Positions 62,985 to 64,000 of a stretch of 64,000 nucleotides of DNA are shown here, piece after piece (the stretch's first letter is position 1; every line of letters begins with the position of its first letter). Source of the DNA: Winogradskyella pelagia (GTDB taxonomy: Bacteria; Bacteroidota; Bacteroidia; Flavobacteriales; Flavobacteriaceae). The notes under the pieces were generated by a model. That model saw nothing but the letters and a program-made list of their open reading frames with translations, was not told the DNA's origin and did no database searches. The position numbers and the translations under genes are program-made. Location of the stretch: NCBI RefSeq assembly GCF_017581965.1, contig NZ_JAGEVF010000001.1:310001-374000 (forward strand), written 5' to 3'.

Positions 62985-63053
62985 TTAAAACAAAACCTTG
63001 CTTACCATAACAACAAGTGCAAGTAGTAACACAATGCGTTTAATGTCTTTCAT
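62985..63053 (-). CDS. Candidate 22-residue membrane protein
   Basis: An ATG at 63053 opens a 22-codon frame (stop TAA at 62987-62985) encoding a basic start (MKDIKRI) followed by a hydrophobic run (VLLLALVVMV) and ending in KVLF, a single-pass membrane peptide. It lies 147 bases beyond the serS stop and is followed by the palindromic terminator. There is no Shine-Dalgarno sequence, as is common in this phylum. It could be real or chance; the hydrophobic-plus-basic pattern and flanking terminator make it worth noting. Confidence 0.4.
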   Translation of the reverse strand: MKDIKRIVLLLALVVMVSKVLF

Positions 63054-63200
63054 TTTCAGTTAAGTTTATTTTGGGACGTTTAACTCGTCGAATATAATAA
63101 AAAAACGAAGAAATGCGTAAAAACTCGATAAAAAACATCAAATTTTAACAAATAGGACTGTTTTGGGGTGTAAAGTTGTCTTAAAAAAATAAATTCTTTT

Positions 63201-64000
63201 TTAAGAAATGCGGTCAAAACCTGTGTACGGAACTAGTACATCAGGTACTTTTATGCCGTTATCGGTTTGATAATTTTCTAAAAGACCTGCAAGAACTCTT
63301 GGTAGGGCTAGGGAACTTCCATTTAATGTGTGGCAAAATTCATTCTTACCTTCATTATTTTTAAATCTAAGTTTAAGTCTATTGGCCTGAAAGGTCTCGA
63401 AGTTAGAAACGGAAGAAATTTCTAGCCATCGCCTTTGTGCCGTAGAATAAACCTCAAAATCATACGTAAGAGCTGACGTGAAACCCAAATCACCACCACA
63501 TAATCTAAGAATACGGTAAGGAAGCTTTAATTCATCTAGAATTCCCTTAACATGTTCAACCATTTCATCAAGCGCCTTATAGGAATTCTCAGGATGTTCC
63601 ACTCTAAGTATTTCTACCTTATCAAATTGATGAAGTCTATTAAGGCCTCTCACATGGGCACCGTAACTACCAGCTTCTCGTCTAAAGCAAGGCGTATAAC
63701 CAGTTACTTTAATAGGCATGTCACGTTCATTCAATAAGGTATCCCTAAACATATTGGTTGCAGGGACTTCAGCCGTTGGTATGAGATAAAGATTATCTGC
63801 AGTGACATGATACATTTGCCCTTCCTTATCAGGTAATTGACCAGTTCCAAATCCAGAGGCTTCATTCACAAGATGTGGGAGTTGGTATTCTGTATAACCA
63901 GCAGCTGTATTTTTATCGAGGAAATAAGTGATTAAGGCACGTTGTAATTTGGCGCCTTGACCCTTATATACAGGAAATCCAGATCCTGTAATTTTGTTTC
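63201..64000 (-). CDS. serS: Seryl-tRNA synthetase, C-terminal part (partial)
   Basis: The frame runs open to the window edge (minus strand), giving about the last 266 residues; the N-terminal coiled-coil arm lies outside. Class II blocks are present: LIPTAEVPATNMF, motif 2 CFRREAGSYGAHVRGLNRLHQFDKVE, CGGDLGFTSALTYDFEVY and the motif 3 stretch CHTLNGSSLALPRVLAGLLENYQ (both given in part: CHTLNGSSLA, RVLAGLLENY). It charges tRNA-Ser. The C-terminus VPDVLVPYTGFDRIS is complete. Divergent or convergent neighbours beyond the edge are unknown. Confidence 0.95.
   Translation of the reverse strand, partial: NKITGSGFPVYKGQGAKLQRALITYFLDKNTAAGYTEYQLPHLVNEASGFGTGQLPDKEGQMYHVTADNLYLIPTAEVPATNMFRDTLLNERDMPIKVTGYTPCFRREAGSYGAHVRGLNRLHQFDKVEILRVEHPENSYKALDEMVEHVKGILDELKLPYRILRLCGGDLGFTSALTYDFEVYSTAQRRWLEISSVSNFETFQANRLKLRFKNNEGKNEFCHTLNGSSLALPRVLAGLLENYQTDNGIKVPDVLVPYTGFDRIS

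Larger units (their letters stand above)
62804..63200. other. Gap between the TPR gene and serS
   Basis: 397 bases with no large gene. It holds a 30-base palindrome at 62863-62892 and a short frame at 62985-63053 (both listed separately). The stretch next to serS (63060-63200) is A/T-rich with no hairpin that I could call a serS terminator and no promoter with both elements. Confidence 0.6.

Noticed and set aside
1-64000. tRNA or rRNA genes, CRISPR arrays, insertion sequences, prophage
   Set aside because: No cloverleaf, regular repeat-spacer array, transposase or integrase gene was seen on reading the gaps and the coding content. A tRNA scan would settle it for tRNAs.

Overview
The window is an AT-rich chromosomal segment from a member of the Bacteroidota, almost certainly a (probably marine) Flavobacteriaceae. 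This is inferred from several traits: a complete Bat (aerotolerance) operon batA-E behind moxR, TonB-dependent receptors with carboxypeptidase-like N-terminal domains, lipoproteins of Bacteroidota-only families (DUF5689, DUF4382, DUF6090), frequent TTG/GTG starts without Shine-Dalgarno sequences, and promoter elements of the form TTG...TAnnTTTG. The window is mostly housekeeping and conserved accessory genes. I see no prophage, insertion sequence, CRISPR array, tRNA or rRNA gene.

Layout. 1-1.6 kb: end of sdhA and sdhB (complex II). 1.7-3.5 kb: a membrane-anchored MutS-family ATPase. 3.5-4.4 kb: rplU-rpmA (L21-L27) on the minus strand with a textbook Bacteroidota promoter. 4.6-8.0 kb: a pair of M16 peptidase subunits, one catalytic and one non-catalytic. 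8.1-10 kb: an EamA transporter, a metal-binding (HMA) lipoprotein and a small membrane protein. 10-15.7 kb: a TonB-dependent receptor and its DUF5689/anchor-J lipoprotein, divergent from a secreted endonuclease/exonuclease/phosphatase, which suggests a nucleic-acid or phosphate scavenging locus. 15.7-17.4 kb: small membrane, ABM monooxygenase and SH3 proteins. 17.7-19.2 kb: an ALDH7-type aldehyde dehydrogenase. 19.4-21.9 kb: the DUF1800-DUF1501 (Tat-exported) pair. 22.1-24.9 kb: an operon of aldo/keto reductase, SDR and AlbA_2-domain protein. 25.1-25.9 kb: a DUF4382 lipoprotein.

26.1-35.3 kb: the MoxR/DUF58/Bat operon, eight tightly packed genes for an inner-membrane, vWA-domain based complex. 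35.4-37.9 kb: a SulP transporter next to a beta-carbonic anhydrase (likely bicarbonate uptake and interconversion). 37.9-44.2 kb: cvpA-like gene, pheS, gpsA, several conserved unknowns and a TlpA-like thiol-disulfide protein. 44.3-47.6 kb: mfd. 47.8-53.9 kb: a TerB-like protein, fbp, then an operon of GNAT acetyltransferase, aspartate kinase, a two-domain acyltransferase resembling OlsF (amino-acid lipid synthesis) and a carboxypeptidase-regulatory-like protein. 54-58.4 kb: a TM2-domain protein, VOC and DUF1801 proteins, a D-2-hydroxyacid dehydrogenase, and a cupin plus two DUF6090 genes, the first interrupted by an in-frame stop. 58.4-62.8 kb: a TPR protein, DUF4286, rsmA and mgtE. 63.2-64 kb: the 3' part of serS.

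Convergent gene pairs are separated by compact, strongly paired terminators. The least ordinary items are the OlsF-like acyltransferase, the receptor/nuclease locus, the broken tandem DUF6090 pair, a candidate 22-residue membrane protein upstream of the TPR gene, the L21 protein with a SAP/Rho-N-like tail, and the membrane-anchored MutS-like ATPase. I found no clear candidate for a wholly new multi-gene system; the receptor/nuclease locus and the Bat operon's extra 564-residue member come closest.
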